Source: Actinoplanes sichuanensis (GTDB lineage: Bacteria > Actinomycetota > Actinomycetes > Mycobacteriales > Micromonosporaceae). From it: a stretch of DNA of 64,000 nt. Location of the stretch: NCBI RefSeq assembly GCF_033097365.1, contig NZ_AP028461.1, positions 8,990,001-9,054,000 of the forward strand. Reading direction: 5' to 3'. The notes beneath the pieces were generated by a model. It saw only the letters and a program-made list of their open reading frames with translations, was not told the DNA's origin and made no database searches. Each line of letters starts with the position of its first letter. The first letter of the stretch is position 1. Position numbers and translations under genes: made by a program. Of the stretch, positions 41,121-49,351 are shown in pieces.

Positions 41121-41543
41121 CTAATCCCGTACGAAATCGAATCTCGCCCAGATGTTCTTGGTCTTCGCCGTTCGATACCAACCCAGGTCGCTCGCGAAGG
41201 TCTGGGCGAGCCGAAGGCCGAGGCCGCCGAGACCGATCGGGCGGTCCTGATCGAAGCGGGGTTCGCCGGCCAGATCGTGGTCGGCGACGTCGAGGATCAG
41301 CGCTTCCGGCTCGCGCAGTAGACGGATGTGAGCGGGCGGCGCTCCGTGCCGGAGCGCGTTGGTGGCCAGTTCGGTGGCGACCACGGTGATCCGGTCCAGC
41401 CCGTCCTCGTCGTCGAGGGGAGTGCCGGCGACCGCCTCGCGCAGATCGGCCCGAAGCTCGCGCAGGGCGCCGACGTCGTCGAGGTCCCAGTGGCGGAGCT
41501 CGGTCGCTGCCGGGTGTGGAACCGGGGCGGGCGGCGACGTCAT
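41121..41543 (-). CDS. RsbW/SpoIIAB-like serine kinase (anti-sigma factor)
   Basis: A 140-residue single-domain GHKL ATPase. The N-box is ELATNALRHGAPP, the G1 box reads DVADHD, and the G2-like region is GLGGLGLRLAQTFASDLGW. Such proteins hold SigB/SigF-type sigma factors inactive and phosphorylate anti-anti-sigma proteins in partner switching. The divergent neighbour 307 bp away is a SigB/F/G-type sigma factor, a likely partner. No anti-anti-sigma gene is beside it. The ATG at 41543 was chosen as the start nearest to the domain; the frame remains open upstream across the intergenic region. Confidence 0.82.
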   Translation of the reverse strand: MTSPPAPVPHPAATELRHWDLDDVGALRELRADLREAVAGTPLDDEDGLDRITVVATELATNALRHGAPPAHIRLLREPEALILDVADHDLAGEPRFDQDRPIGLGGLGLRLAQTFASDLGWYRTAKTKNIWARFDFVRD

Positions 41544-41850
41544 GTGCCTATCTTGCCCACTCCCGGGGGAAAAGCAGAGGGCCGATCTTTTACCGGCTTG
41601 AGCGCTCCAGCGGGCCGGTTTGCCGAGATCAGGCCCGCAAGTGAGGCCGTATGTCTGATTTGTCACGATAAAGACATCATACTTTCGGCTAGTGTTCTCT
41701 CGGCCTGTCGTATAGAGTCTGCGTAACCGAACGGCCAACTGTGCTCCGGACAGGTTGTCTGCGCCTGTCCCACGGATATGGATGCCCGACCGACCGGGTC
41801 CCAAACCAGGGACCGGCTCTCCGGAACAGGTGTCAGGGAAGGACCACGAC
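41544..41850. other. Divergent promoter region of the anti-sigma and sigma genes
   Basis: 307 bp, relatively AT-rich for this genome. TATAGA at 41711-41716 on the plus strand is a plausible -10 for the sigma gene; I could not assign a matching -35 with confidence. No gene is seen. Confidence 0.45.
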
Positions 41851-42663
41851 ATGACCGTCACCGAGACGAAGACGTCGGTGTCGCCGTCGACCACGGCGAG
41901 CGCCCAGGCTCCGGCTGACAGTGCCGCCGAGCTGCTTTCCGCGATGGCCGCGATGCCGGCCGGCCACCCGTCCCGCGCCGCACTTCGCGACCGGGCGATC
42001 GAGGCCTGGCTGCCGCTCGCCCGCCACCTCGCGCACCGCTACTCCGGCCGCGGTGAGCCCACCGACGACCTGGTGCAGACCGCGACGGTCGGCCTGATCA
42101 AGGCCGTCGACAAGTTCGACCCGGAGCGCGGCGTCGACTTCGCCGGCTACGCGATCCCGACCATCATCGGCGAGATCAAGCGCCACTTCCGCGACCGCAC
42201 CTGGTCGGTCCGCGTCCCCCGGCGCCTGCAGGAGCTCCGCCTGGCCATCACCGAGGCGAACGCCACGCTCACCCATTCGCTGGGCCGGTCCCCGCAGGTC
42301 GCCGACATCGCCACCCACCTCGGCATCACCGAGGAAGAGGTGCTGGAGGGTCTGGAGGGCGCGCGGGCCTACAACGCGACCTCGCTGTCCACGCCGATCA
42401 GTGCGGACGGGACGACCGAGCTGGGCGAGACGCTCGGTGGTGAGGACCACGAGTACGAGGTGGCCGAGACCCGGGTAGCGCTCGGTCCCGCTCTGGCCAC
42501 CCTGGACGAGCGCGAGCAGAAGATCCTGACGCTGCGCTTCTACGGCAACCTGACCCAGAGCCAGATCGCCGACCAGATCGGCATCTCCCAGATGCACGTC
42601 TCCCGGCTGCTGACCAAGGCGCTGACCAAGCTGCGCGGCCAGCTCGCGCCGGACGTCCTCTGA
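41851..42663 (+). CDS. RNA polymerase sigma factor, SigB/SigF/SigG type
   Basis: A 270-residue group 3 sigma factor. Region 2 (about 60-130) contains DDLVQTATVGLIKAVDKFDP and FAGYAIPTIIGEIKRHFRD, region 3 (135-190) starts WSVRVPRRLQELRLAI, and region 4 (210-262) ends in the helix-turn-helix LTQSQIADQIGISQMHVSRL. These are standard signatures of the general-stress/sporulation sigma group. The ATG at 41851 follows GGGAAGGA; an in-frame start at 41755 lacks this. It is divergent from an RsbW-like kinase that probably controls it. A 14-bp terminator hairpin follows. Confidence 0.93.
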   Translation: MTVTETKTSVSPSTTASAQAPADSAAELLSAMAAMPAGHPSRAALRDRAIEAWLPLARHLAHRYSGRGEPTDDLVQTATVGLIKAVDKFDPERGVDFAGYAIPTIIGEIKRHFRDRTWSVRVPRRLQELRLAITEANATLTHSLGRSPQVADIATHLGITEEEVLEGLEGARAYNATSLSTPISADGTTELGETLGGEDHEYEVAETRVALGPALATLDEREQKILTLRFYGNLTQSQIADQIGISQMHVSRLLTKALTKLRGQLAPDVL

Positions 42664-42687
42664 TCCCTGCTACGACCCCTGCCGAGT

Positions 42688-42718
42688 GACGGCGCCGCTC
42701 AGCCTGAGCGGCGCCGTC
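42688..42718 (+). terminator. Terminator after the sigma factor gene
   Basis: A perfect 14-bp stem GACGGCGCCGCTCA/TGAGCGGCGCCGTC (42688-42701 with 42705-42718) with a 3-nt loop, followed shortly by ATTTATT. Confidence 0.8.
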
Positions 42719-42763
42719 GCCATTTATTGAAAGGTCCGCTCGGCCGCCCATGACCGCTGCGGC

Positions 42764-42769
42764 TACCGT
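42764..42769 (+). promoter_or_regulatory. Putative -10 element of a leaderless transcript
   Basis: TACCGT ends 7 nt before the ATG at 42777; there is no ribosome site. Confidence 0.45.
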
Positions 42770-42776
42770 GTAACGG

Positions 42777-43505
42777 ATGCCACCTTCAGCCGAACTTCCC
42801 GGGTTCCTGCACACCGTGGCGCCGATCCTGGATCGCTGGGGTTATCTGGCGATCGGCGGCATCATCGTGGTCGAGAGCTTCGGCGTGCCCGCCCCCGGCC
42901 AGACGATCATGGCGGCGGCCTCGGTCTACGCCGGCTATGGGCGGATGAACATCTGGGTCGTCGCGCTGATCTGCTTCGTGACCGCGGTGGTCGGCGACAA
43001 CATCGGCTACTGGATCGGGCTGCGCGGCGGCCGCAAGATCGTGAACCGGTGGGGGAAGTACATCCTGGTCACCCCGGCCCGGCTGGCCAAGGCCGAGCAG
43101 TTCTTCGCCAAGCGCGGCAACCGGGTCATCGTGATCGCCCGGTTCATCGACGGGTTGCGGCAGCTCAACGGCGTGATCGCCGGGATCACCCGGATGCCGT
43201 GGAAGACGTTCCTGCTCTACAACGCGATCGGGGCGGCGCTCTGGGTCGGGTTCTGGTGCACGCTCGCCTATCAGCTGGGCGCCAATCTCGGGCCGATCAT
43301 GGGCAAGATCCACCACTACCAGTGGCCGGTCATCGGGGGGCTGGTGCTCGCGGTCGCCACCTACGTGATCCTGCATGTCCGGCACATCCGGCGGCGCCGG
43401 GCGCGAGTCGCCGCCGAGATCCGGGTGGCCGAGATCCAGCCGGCGGAAAAGGCGGAGACGGCCGAGATCCAGAAGGCCGAGCCCCGCGAACAGACGCAAG
43501 CCTGA
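42777..43505 (+). CDS. DedA-family membrane protein
   Basis: A 242-residue integral membrane protein of the DedA (SNARE-associated/VTT) superfamily. Characteristic features are ESFGVPAPGQTIMAAASVYA in the first re-entrant region, GDNIGYWIGLRGG, and FIDGLRQLNGVIAGITRMPW with the conserved Arg and Gly residues. Bacterial DedA proteins are implicated in undecaprenyl-phosphate or phospholipid flipping. The last 40 residues form a charged cytoplasmic tail with AEIQ/EKAE repeats. A leaderless -10 (TACCGT) precedes it. It ends at a shared bidirectional terminator. Confidence 0.92.
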   Translation: MPPSAELPGFLHTVAPILDRWGYLAIGGIIVVESFGVPAPGQTIMAAASVYAGYGRMNIWVVALICFVTAVVGDNIGYWIGLRGGRKIVNRWGKYILVTPARLAKAEQFFAKRGNRVIVIARFIDGLRQLNGVIAGITRMPWKTFLLYNAIGAALWVGFWCTLAYQLGANLGPIMGKIHHYQWPVIGGLVLAVATYVILHVRHIRRRRARVAAEIRVAEIQPAEKAETAEIQKAEPREQTQA

Positions 43506-43508
43506 GCA

Positions 43509-43548
43509 CGAGGGCGGTTCCCGCCGCCCACAGCGGGAACCGCCCTCG
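43509..43548. terminator. Bidirectional terminator between DedA and the Trp-repeat gene
   Basis: A perfect 16-bp stem (43509-43524 with 43533-43548) with an 8-nt loop between two converging genes. Confidence 0.8.
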
Positions 43549-43574
43549 CTTCCATCCCCCGAACAACGTCTTCG

Positions 43575-44441
43575 TCAGTCGGCCGCCTGCGACGGGGCCG
43601 CGTCCGGCGCCTGCCCGTCCGGCGGCTGGCCGCCCGGCATCTGGCCTGCTCCGGGGCCGGCCGGAGCGGTCGCCGCGCGGTCTTCCCCGAACGCGGCCAT
43701 CAGGCCCGCGCCCACTCCCCCGCCGGCCAGGGCGGCGGCGGTCAGGGCGGCCGCCATCATCAACTTCGGGCTCTTCCGGGCACGGCCGGCGGTCCGGTCC
43801 GGGGCCACCCCCTTTTCTTCGGTACGGGGAAGAGCCGCGCTGTGGTCGACCGGTGCGGGGCTCGCGTGCCACGCCGCGGTGGGCGGCGACGTGGGCGCGG
43901 CGCTGGTGGCGGCCGAGGTGTGCCATGACGTGGACGGGGTGTTCCATTCCGCCGGGATCCGGTCGGGCACCGAGCTGCCGTTCCAGGCGGTGGGTTCGAC
44001 ATCGGTGTATCCGGTGCTGCGGCGGGCCGGCTCCGGGTCGACATGACCACCGTTCCAGACCGTCGGCTCCGGGTCGGTGCGGTAGCCGTGGCTGCTCATG
44101 GTGGTGTTGCCGTTCCAGGAGGCGGCCGGGTCGGGTTCCGGGTGCCGTCCACTCCAGCCGGGCACCGAGCCGCTGGGCTGATCCCAGGCGACGGGCGCGC
44201 CGCCTGGCTCCGTGGGGGTGGAGAGCCAGGCGGCGGGCGCGCCGCCCGGATCACCGTGGTAACCGGCGGAGTGGTGGCCGGCATAGGCACCGGACGGTGA
44301 CCAGTCGGTGGGTATCGAGGCGGGTTCCGGCACCTCGGACGACCAGGCCGCGGTCTCCCCGTGGGTGGTGCGCTGGTGTGCACCGGGCGGCCGGCCCTGG
44401 GAGTACCGCTGGCCCGGTGCGGACGGATCGTGCTGACTCAT
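43575..44441 (-). CDS. Tryptophan-repeat, Pro/Gly-rich single-TM protein
   Basis: A 288-residue protein I do not recognise. The first 200 residues are low complexity, rich in Pro, Gly, Ser, Glu and His, with 11 Trp residues at fairly regular steps (residues 33, 47, 72, 86, 96, 109, 129, 153, 166, 173, 191), mostly in AAW, AW or VWNG contexts. Three units of 20-24 residues share a DPEPxxWNG core. A basic stretch RARKSPK leads into one transmembrane helix (about 227-251) and a short Pro/Gly-rich tail. There is no signal peptide, so the Trp-rich part is probably cytoplasmic. GAGGAGAG precedes the start. It may be a disordered scaffold or phase-separating membrane anchor; this is inference. Confidence 0.75.
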   Translation of the reverse strand: MSQHDPSAPGQRYSQGRPPGAHQRTTHGETAAWSSEVPEPASIPTDWSPSGAYAGHHSAGYHGDPGGAPAAWLSTPTEPGGAPVAWDQPSGSVPGWSGRHPEPDPAASWNGNTTMSSHGYRTDPEPTVWNGGHVDPEPARRSTGYTDVEPTAWNGSSVPDRIPAEWNTPSTSWHTSAATSAAPTSPPTAAWHASPAPVDHSAALPRTEEKGVAPDRTAGRARKSPKLMMAAALTAAALAGGGVGAGLMAAFGEDRAATAPAGPGAGQMPGGQPPDGQAPDAAPSQAAD

Positions 44442-44573
44442 CGGCGCTCTCCTCGGTCCGGTTGTTCACTGACGACGAGAAGATTGCCGAGCGTGGCTAT
44501 GCGTCCGCTGTGCGGTCCATAGGCGCTGCTTATCAACGCCGGGCGCGGGTTCGGGCGTACCGAATGAAGGGGT

Positions 44574-45680
44574 TCAGAATCGGGCGAAGCGTGGCCGGAG
44601 CAGGCCACCGATCATGGTGAAGTCGCCGCCCGCGTCGAGGGCGCCGGTCGGTCCGGTGTTCAGTACGCGGACCCCGATCACACCGTTGGCCTGCGGATTC
44701 CATTCGGTGAGGCGGCCGTCGCCGGTGACCGCGGCGAGTTTGACGCGCGGAACGGAGCCGTCCAGGCAGCTGCCCTGGGTGCCGTTGCGGGCGGTCAGGC
44801 AGACCCGGTCGAAGTGGCCGCCGACATAGGCGGTTCCGCCGACGACGGTGATCGCGGTCGCGTCCCCGTCGAAGACGCGTTGCCAGCGGGTGCCGCCGTC
44901 GACGGCGTACGCGGCAGCCCGTCCACCCTGTCCGCCGCCCGCGGTGTAGACCCCCGACCCGTCGACGGCCAGGGCGTTGACCTCAGCCGGTGCCGTGGGC
45001 CGGAAGCGGCGGTCGAGCCGGCCGGTGGTGGCGTGCACCGCGGCCAGCCGTGGGTGGCCCGTCGCCGCGTCGACCTTCTCGAAGGCGCCGCCGAGGTAGA
45101 CCCGGTGACCGGCGATCGCGAGGGTGTGCACCCGGTCGTCGGCGGTCGCCCGCCAACCGTGGTCGACCTTGCCGGTACGCAGCGAGAACGCGACCAGGTT
45201 GTGTGCTTTCCGGCCGTTCACCGCGGTGAAGCTGCCGCCGAGGTAGAGCCGGTCGTGGCCGATCGCGAGCGCGTACGGGGTGCCCTCGATGGTCGGTCGG
45301 AAGGCGCTCACGGTGTTGTCGGTGAGGCTGAGCCGGGCGATCGAGTCCCGTTTCTCGCCGCCGACCCGGTGGAACCCGCCGGCCACGTAGATCGCTCCCG
45401 GCGTGACGGCGAGCGCCCGAACCGGTCCGTCGGCGTCCGGCGCCCAGCTCAGCAGTGCTCCGGTGCGCCCGTCGAACGCCGCGAGCCGGTTTCGTGGGTA
45501 GCTGCGGCCGCCCCATTCGGCCTTGGTGAACGACCCACCCACATAGACGGTGCTGCCCAGGTAGGCGATGGCCTGGACGGTGCCGTTGAAGGTCGGCGCC
45601 TCCCGAGCCTCCGACTCGACGGCCCGCGCGGGCGTGGCCAGGGACAGCACGAAGAGCATTACCAGAAGGAGGAACCGCAC
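44574..45680 (-). CDS. Secreted beta-propeller protein with YVGGSFT repeats
   Basis: A 368-residue exported protein. Signal peptide residues 1-20 (cleavage near ARA|VE). The rest is a repeat of about 45-50 residues ending in strands such as VYVGGSFTKAEWGG, IYVAGGFHRVGGE, LYLGGSFTAVNGR, VYLGGAFEKVD and AYVGGHFDRVC, a delta-60/DUF5122-like propeller of about seven blades. No catalytic residues are evident. The GTG start lies 6 bp after the phosphodiesterase gene on the same strand, so they are probably one operon with the LamG gene further upstream. Confidence 0.83.
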   Translation of the reverse strand: MRFLLLVMLFVLSLATPARAVESEAREAPTFNGTVQAIAYLGSTVYVGGSFTKAEWGGRSYPRNRLAAFDGRTGALLSWAPDADGPVRALAVTPGAIYVAGGFHRVGGEKRDSIARLSLTDNTVSAFRPTIEGTPYALAIGHDRLYLGGSFTAVNGRKAHNLVAFSLRTGKVDHGWRATADDRVHTLAIAGHRVYLGGAFEKVDAATGHPRLAAVHATTGRLDRRFRPTAPAEVNALAVDGSGVYTAGGGQGGRAAAYAVDGGTRWQRVFDGDATAITVVGGTAYVGGHFDRVCLTARNGTQGSCLDGSVPRVKLAAVTGDGRLTEWNPQANGVIGVRVLNTGPTGALDAGGDFTMIGGLLRPRFARF

Positions 45681-45686
45681 ATCGGC

Positions 45687-47624
45687 TCAACTCTCCCGGA
45701 CCGGTGAAAGTTCCGTTTTCCGGGTGGTCACCGACGTCACCTCGGGCTTCCGCAGACCCAGCATGATCAGCCAGTCGACGAGTTGCCGGTGCACCGCGTC
45801 CGGTCCGTCGAGGTGGGCGGCGACCGGCCAGGACGCCGGGTGCACCAGCATCGCGTCGGTCTGCCAGCCGCCGAGACCGCCGTGTGAGCCGACCAGTTCC
45901 TCGAAGGCGGACACCTCCTGTGTCTCCGGGTCCACCGAGCTGATCACCACGAGGTCGCCGACGTGTGCGGCGCTCTGGTGGCGCAGCAGGTCGGCGCGGG
46001 CGTGCGGGCCGTACGGCGCGAGCGGGTCCAGGCCGACGACCGCTCCGTCGCGCAGCCGGTGCGAGCCGCCGGAGCCGTACGCCATCGGGCCGTCCCCGCC
46101 CTGCACCACCACCATGCCGATACCCGGATGGGCGGCCAGTCCGCTGATCAGATCGGGGTGGGCGTGCTCGATCGCGTCCTGCCGCAGCCGGTGCGGGGAC
46201 CTGGTCAGGTAGAGCATCGACAGGTTGCCCGAGGAGACCACCAACACGTCGTCGGCGAGCCGCGCGACCAGCTCGTCCAGGGTTTCGCCGTGCCGCTGCC
46301 GGAAGGTCGGGCCCTGGCTCTGCCCGTGGTCGGAGAGCACCACGAGGTGGTAGTGACGGGCCGCCTCCGGCACCAGCCGCTCCAGCACGCCGAGCATCCG
46401 GTCCAGGCTCTCCAGCTGCCGCATCGACTCCGGGCGGGCCGGGCCGGCGTGGTGCGCCACCTCGTCGTAGTCGACCAGATCGCAGTAGACCACCGGGGCG
46501 CCACGGGCCATCTGCTCGGCGACCAGGGAGATGTTCACGTCACGCAGCAGCATCGAGGCCGGGCGCAGGGCCAGGAACGCGCCGGAGCGGCTGACCCGCG
46601 GCCGCAGGTTGCGGCGGCGCTGGAGGCGGGCCTGGTGCAATTCGGTGACGACCTCGGCGCCACCCAGGACCAGGGCGCGGGTGAAGCCGTACGGGCTGGC
46701 CATGAACGCCGCCCAGCCACGGGCGGTACGTCCGGGCAGCGCGGCGTGGCTGATGGTCAGCAGGTTGGTGGTGGCGTCACCGCTGAACGCGTTGCTGATG
46801 CTCACCCCACCGTCGCGGAGCAGGCCGTGGCCGTCGGTCAGACGGGACTCGATGATCGCGGCGTCCCGCGGCCGGTTGGAGACCATCAGCTTGCCGGTCT
46901 CCTTCTCGTACCAGCGGAAGCCGGGGATCTGCCGGGAGGCGCCGTGCAGGATCCCGGCCTGCGACGCGGGGGTGGTCGACGGCAGTCCGGTGTGCCAGCT
47001 CCGGGCGGTGTGGCTGCCGGTCCGCAGCCAGTGGCCCAGCGTCGGCAGGTTCCCGGCGCGGATGGCCCAGCGCAGCACCGGCTCGGCCACCCCGTCCAGT
47101 TGCATGATCAGTAGCCCCGGTTCGGTGCCGGCCGGCGCGCGGCGGAAATCGATCAGCCGACCGGCGGCCCGGCGACGCACCCCGCGCATCAGCCGGCGCG
47201 ACTCCCGGACGAAGGTGTCGTCGCTGCCCGCGTCGGCCATCCAGTCCAGCAGGGCGGCCACGATCACGGCCAGGATCGCGGCGGTGACCAGCGTGGGCAG
47301 GCCGCTGATCCGATTGCCCGGGTCGAGACGCAGCGCCACCACCATGACGGCGATCTGCGTCACCACACCCAGCAGCATCGCCGCCCAGCCGCCGAGCACC
47401 GTGATGCCGACCAGCAGCAGCGGCCGCAGCACCGCGCCCACCACGGCGACCAGCACGACCAGGCCGAGCGTGTCGACGATGTCGGAGGCGGCCACCCCGG
47501 GCATCAGCCACAGGGTGAGCGTCAGTACGACGAACGTGGTGAGGGCGCTGCGCAGCACGGCGCGAACTCGTCTGAGCAGGGCACGCACTCCGCCGCTGAT
47601 GGCCACCTCCCGACGATCGCACAC
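45687..47624 (-). CDS. Membrane protein fusing a 4-TM holin-like domain to an alkaline-phosphatase-superfamily domain
   Basis: A 645-residue protein. Residues 22-130 hold four transmembrane segments resembling the mycobacterial 4-TMS phage-holin superfamily IV domain. Residues 165-600 form a type I phosphodiesterase/nucleotide pyrophosphatase domain of the alkaline phosphatase fold: metal-ligand Asp in MQLDGVAEPV, putative nucleophile Thr in PSTTPASQAG, YCDLVDYDEVAHHAGP and VLSDHGQSQG. It probably hydrolyses a phosphodiester or phospholipid-linked head group at the membrane. The GTG start has no clear ribosome site. It lies 15 bp after the LamG gene and 6 bp before the propeller gene. Confidence 0.82.
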   Translation of the reverse strand: MCDRREVAISGGVRALLRRVRAVLRSALTTFVVLTLTLWLMPGVAASDIVDTLGLVVLVAVVGAVLRPLLLVGITVLGGWAAMLLGVVTQIAVMVVALRLDPGNRISGLPTLVTAAILAVIVAALLDWMADAGSDDTFVRESRRLMRGVRRRAAGRLIDFRRAPAGTEPGLLIMQLDGVAEPVLRWAIRAGNLPTLGHWLRTGSHTARSWHTGLPSTTPASQAGILHGASRQIPGFRWYEKETGKLMVSNRPRDAAIIESRLTDGHGLLRDGGVSISNAFSGDATTNLLTISHAALPGRTARGWAAFMASPYGFTRALVLGGAEVVTELHQARLQRRRNLRPRVSRSGAFLALRPASMLLRDVNISLVAEQMARGAPVVYCDLVDYDEVAHHAGPARPESMRQLESLDRMLGVLERLVPEAARHYHLVVLSDHGQSQGPTFRQRHGETLDELVARLADDVLVVSSGNLSMLYLTRSPHRLRQDAIEHAHPDLISGLAAHPGIGMVVVQGGDGPMAYGSGGSHRLRDGAVVGLDPLAPYGPHARADLLRHQSAAHVGDLVVISSVDPETQEVSAFEELVGSHGGLGGWQTDAMLVHPASWPVAAHLDGPDAVHRQLVDWLIMLGLRKPEVTSVTTRKTELSPVRES

Positions 47625-47639
47625 CCGGACAGTCGACGC

Positions 47640-48365
47640 TCAGCGGGTGATCCGTACCCAGACGTTGTCGAGGGTGCCGTTGAACTGGTCGTTGTCCCGG
47701 TAGGCGCCCTTGGCCCCGATGCTGAGCGGCAGATCGTTGGAGACGTTCAGGTCGGCCGGGACCGCGGTGCGGCCACGCAGCACCCCGTCCACATGGATCT
47801 CCAGGCGGGTGCCGGTGCGCTGACATCGCACCCGATGCCAGACGCCGTCGGCGATCGTCACCGAGCTGCGGACCATCCAGATGATCGGGCGCACCACGTC
47901 GACCAGCACGCAGCTGGGGTGACCGGCCGTACCGTCGATCTGCAGTTTGTATTGGCTGCTCGTGGCCGAGTAGCCCTTCTGCAGCACGTTCTGGCCGCGA
48001 CTGGTCTGGCCGGGCGGGAGCAGCACGTCGGCGCCGAAGGCGATGTCCCGGACACCGGGGTTGAGGTCGGCCGAGTCGCCGCTCTGCAGGGCGACGTGCG
48101 GGCAGACCCGGCGGGTGCACTTACCGGGGAAGGCCAGCGCGGTGCCCGGGCCGTGCGCGACCGCGCGGACCCGGCCGCCCTGGTAGGAGATCACCCGGAG
48201 GGTGTGTCCGTTGCCGGACTCGTCGATGATGCTGGAGGAGCGGCCGTTGAAGCCGTAGTGGGCGGTCATCTCGCTCACCATCGGCGGGTCGCCGGCCCGG
48301 GTCGGGGCGGGCGGGACGACGACGGGCACCAGCGCGAGAACCGCAGCGGACATCCGTGATTGCAT
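47640..48365 (-). CDS. Secreted LamG/concanavalin-like domain protein
   Basis: A 241-residue exported protein. Signal peptide about residues 1-24, then a single laminin-G/concanavalin-A-like jelly roll: AHYGFNGRSSSIIDESGNGH opens the fold, YKLQIDG, WHRVRCQRTGTRLEIHVDG and FNGTLDNVWVRI are the usual LamG strands. Four Cys residues may form two disulfides. It probably binds glycans or host/own cell wall. It is first in a likely three-gene operon with the membrane phosphodiesterase and the secreted propeller. An AT-rich -10-like TAATAAT lies just before the ATG, so it may be leaderless. Confidence 0.82.
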   Translation of the reverse strand: MQSRMSAAVLALVPVVVPPAPTRAGDPPMVSEMTAHYGFNGRSSSIIDESGNGHTLRVISYQGGRVRAVAHGPGTALAFPGKCTRRVCPHVALQSGDSADLNPGVRDIAFGADVLLPPGQTSRGQNVLQKGYSATSSQYKLQIDGTAGHPSCVLVDVVRPIIWMVRSSVTIADGVWHRVRCQRTGTRLEIHVDGVLRGRTAVPADLNVSNDLPLSIGAKGAYRDNDQFNGTLDNVWVRITR

Positions 48366-48407
48366 GTCTGAATTATTACTTGTGCGGTATTCTGCCGGGG
48401 CCGGAGT

Positions 48408-49124
48408 TCAGGGGCGGAACTCCTCCGGGCGAACCGGTTTGGCCTGCTCCTTGCGTCCGAACAGCCGCCAGCCCCGCTTCTTCTTCTCCACCACCGGCTG
48501 CGCCGCGCCGTTCAGCACGTCCAGCCGGTGCCGGGCCACATGGTTCTCCGGCTCCAGTCGCAACGACGTCTCCAGCGCCTGCCGGGCCTGGTCGACGTGA
48601 CCGAGAGCGGCCAGGGTCACCCCGTGCGTGAAGTAGTAGTGCGCCTCGTTCGGATCCAGCCCGACCGCGGTTCGCGCCGCCTGCTCGGCGTCACCCACCT
48701 GCCGGTCGGCGGCCAGCAGCGCCCACGCCACCCGGTCGTGCCACAGCGGATTCTTCGGCTCGACGATCACCGCCCGGTAGGCCATGCTCATCGCCTCCTC
48801 GTGCCGACCCATCAGGGTCAGCGCACGGCTCGCGATCGCCAGCGGCCGCGGATCCTCCGGCGCCAGCTCGACGGCCCGGTTCGCCGCGTCGAGAGCCGGC
48901 TCCACCTGATCCAGCGCCAGCCGGATCCGAGCCATCAGAATCCAGCCCGGCGCCGAATCCGGCCGCCCGGCCAACACCGGGTGCAGCATCTCGGCCGCCT
49001 TCTCCGGTTGCATGTGCTCGAACAGGGCGGCGGCCCGCGCCACGCCCAGGTCGCTCGGATCAGCGAACGCCCGGGCAGGCGCATCACTGACCCCGGGGTT
49101 CAGGCTCATGCCCAATTCCGTCAT
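48408..49124 (-). CDS. TPR-repeat protein, cytoplasmic
   Basis: A 238-residue protein with about five tetratricopeptide repeats (residues 25-205): ALDAANRAVELAPEDP, AMSMAYRAVIVEPKNP, AEQAARTAVGLDPNEA and ARQALETSLRLEPENH are the second helices. A basic C-terminal tail (KKKRGWRLFGRKEQAK) may contact membrane or nucleic acid. No signal peptide. It resembles the larger membrane-bound TPR protein encoded 227 bp upstream on the same strand, indicating an old duplication. It is likely a scaffold for protein-protein contacts. Confidence 0.85.
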   Translation of the reverse strand: MTELGMSLNPGVSDAPARAFADPSDLGVARAAALFEHMQPEKAAEMLHPVLAGRPDSAPGWILMARIRLALDQVEPALDAANRAVELAPEDPRPLAIASRALTLMGRHEEAMSMAYRAVIVEPKNPLWHDRVAWALLAADRQVGDAEQAARTAVGLDPNEAHYYFTHGVTLAALGHVDQARQALETSLRLEPENHVARHRLDVLNGAAQPVVEKKKRGWRLFGRKEQAKPVRPEEFRP

Positions 49125-49351
49125 CGGTCCGCTCCGGGGATACGGGTGTGGATCACAAGGGTCACATCGGCAGAATCAGACGATTTCTGAGCCTCCCAAC
49201 CCCTTTCATCCGGTACGAGCCACCGCAGCCCCCTGCCTGTCACCGCGACGCAGGCGACACTCCCGCCCGACAAGGCGACTCTCGGGCGGAATCCCCTGCT
49301 CACCGCCACCCCACCCCCCGGCCACCGCATGAAGCCGTACCAGGGGAAGGG

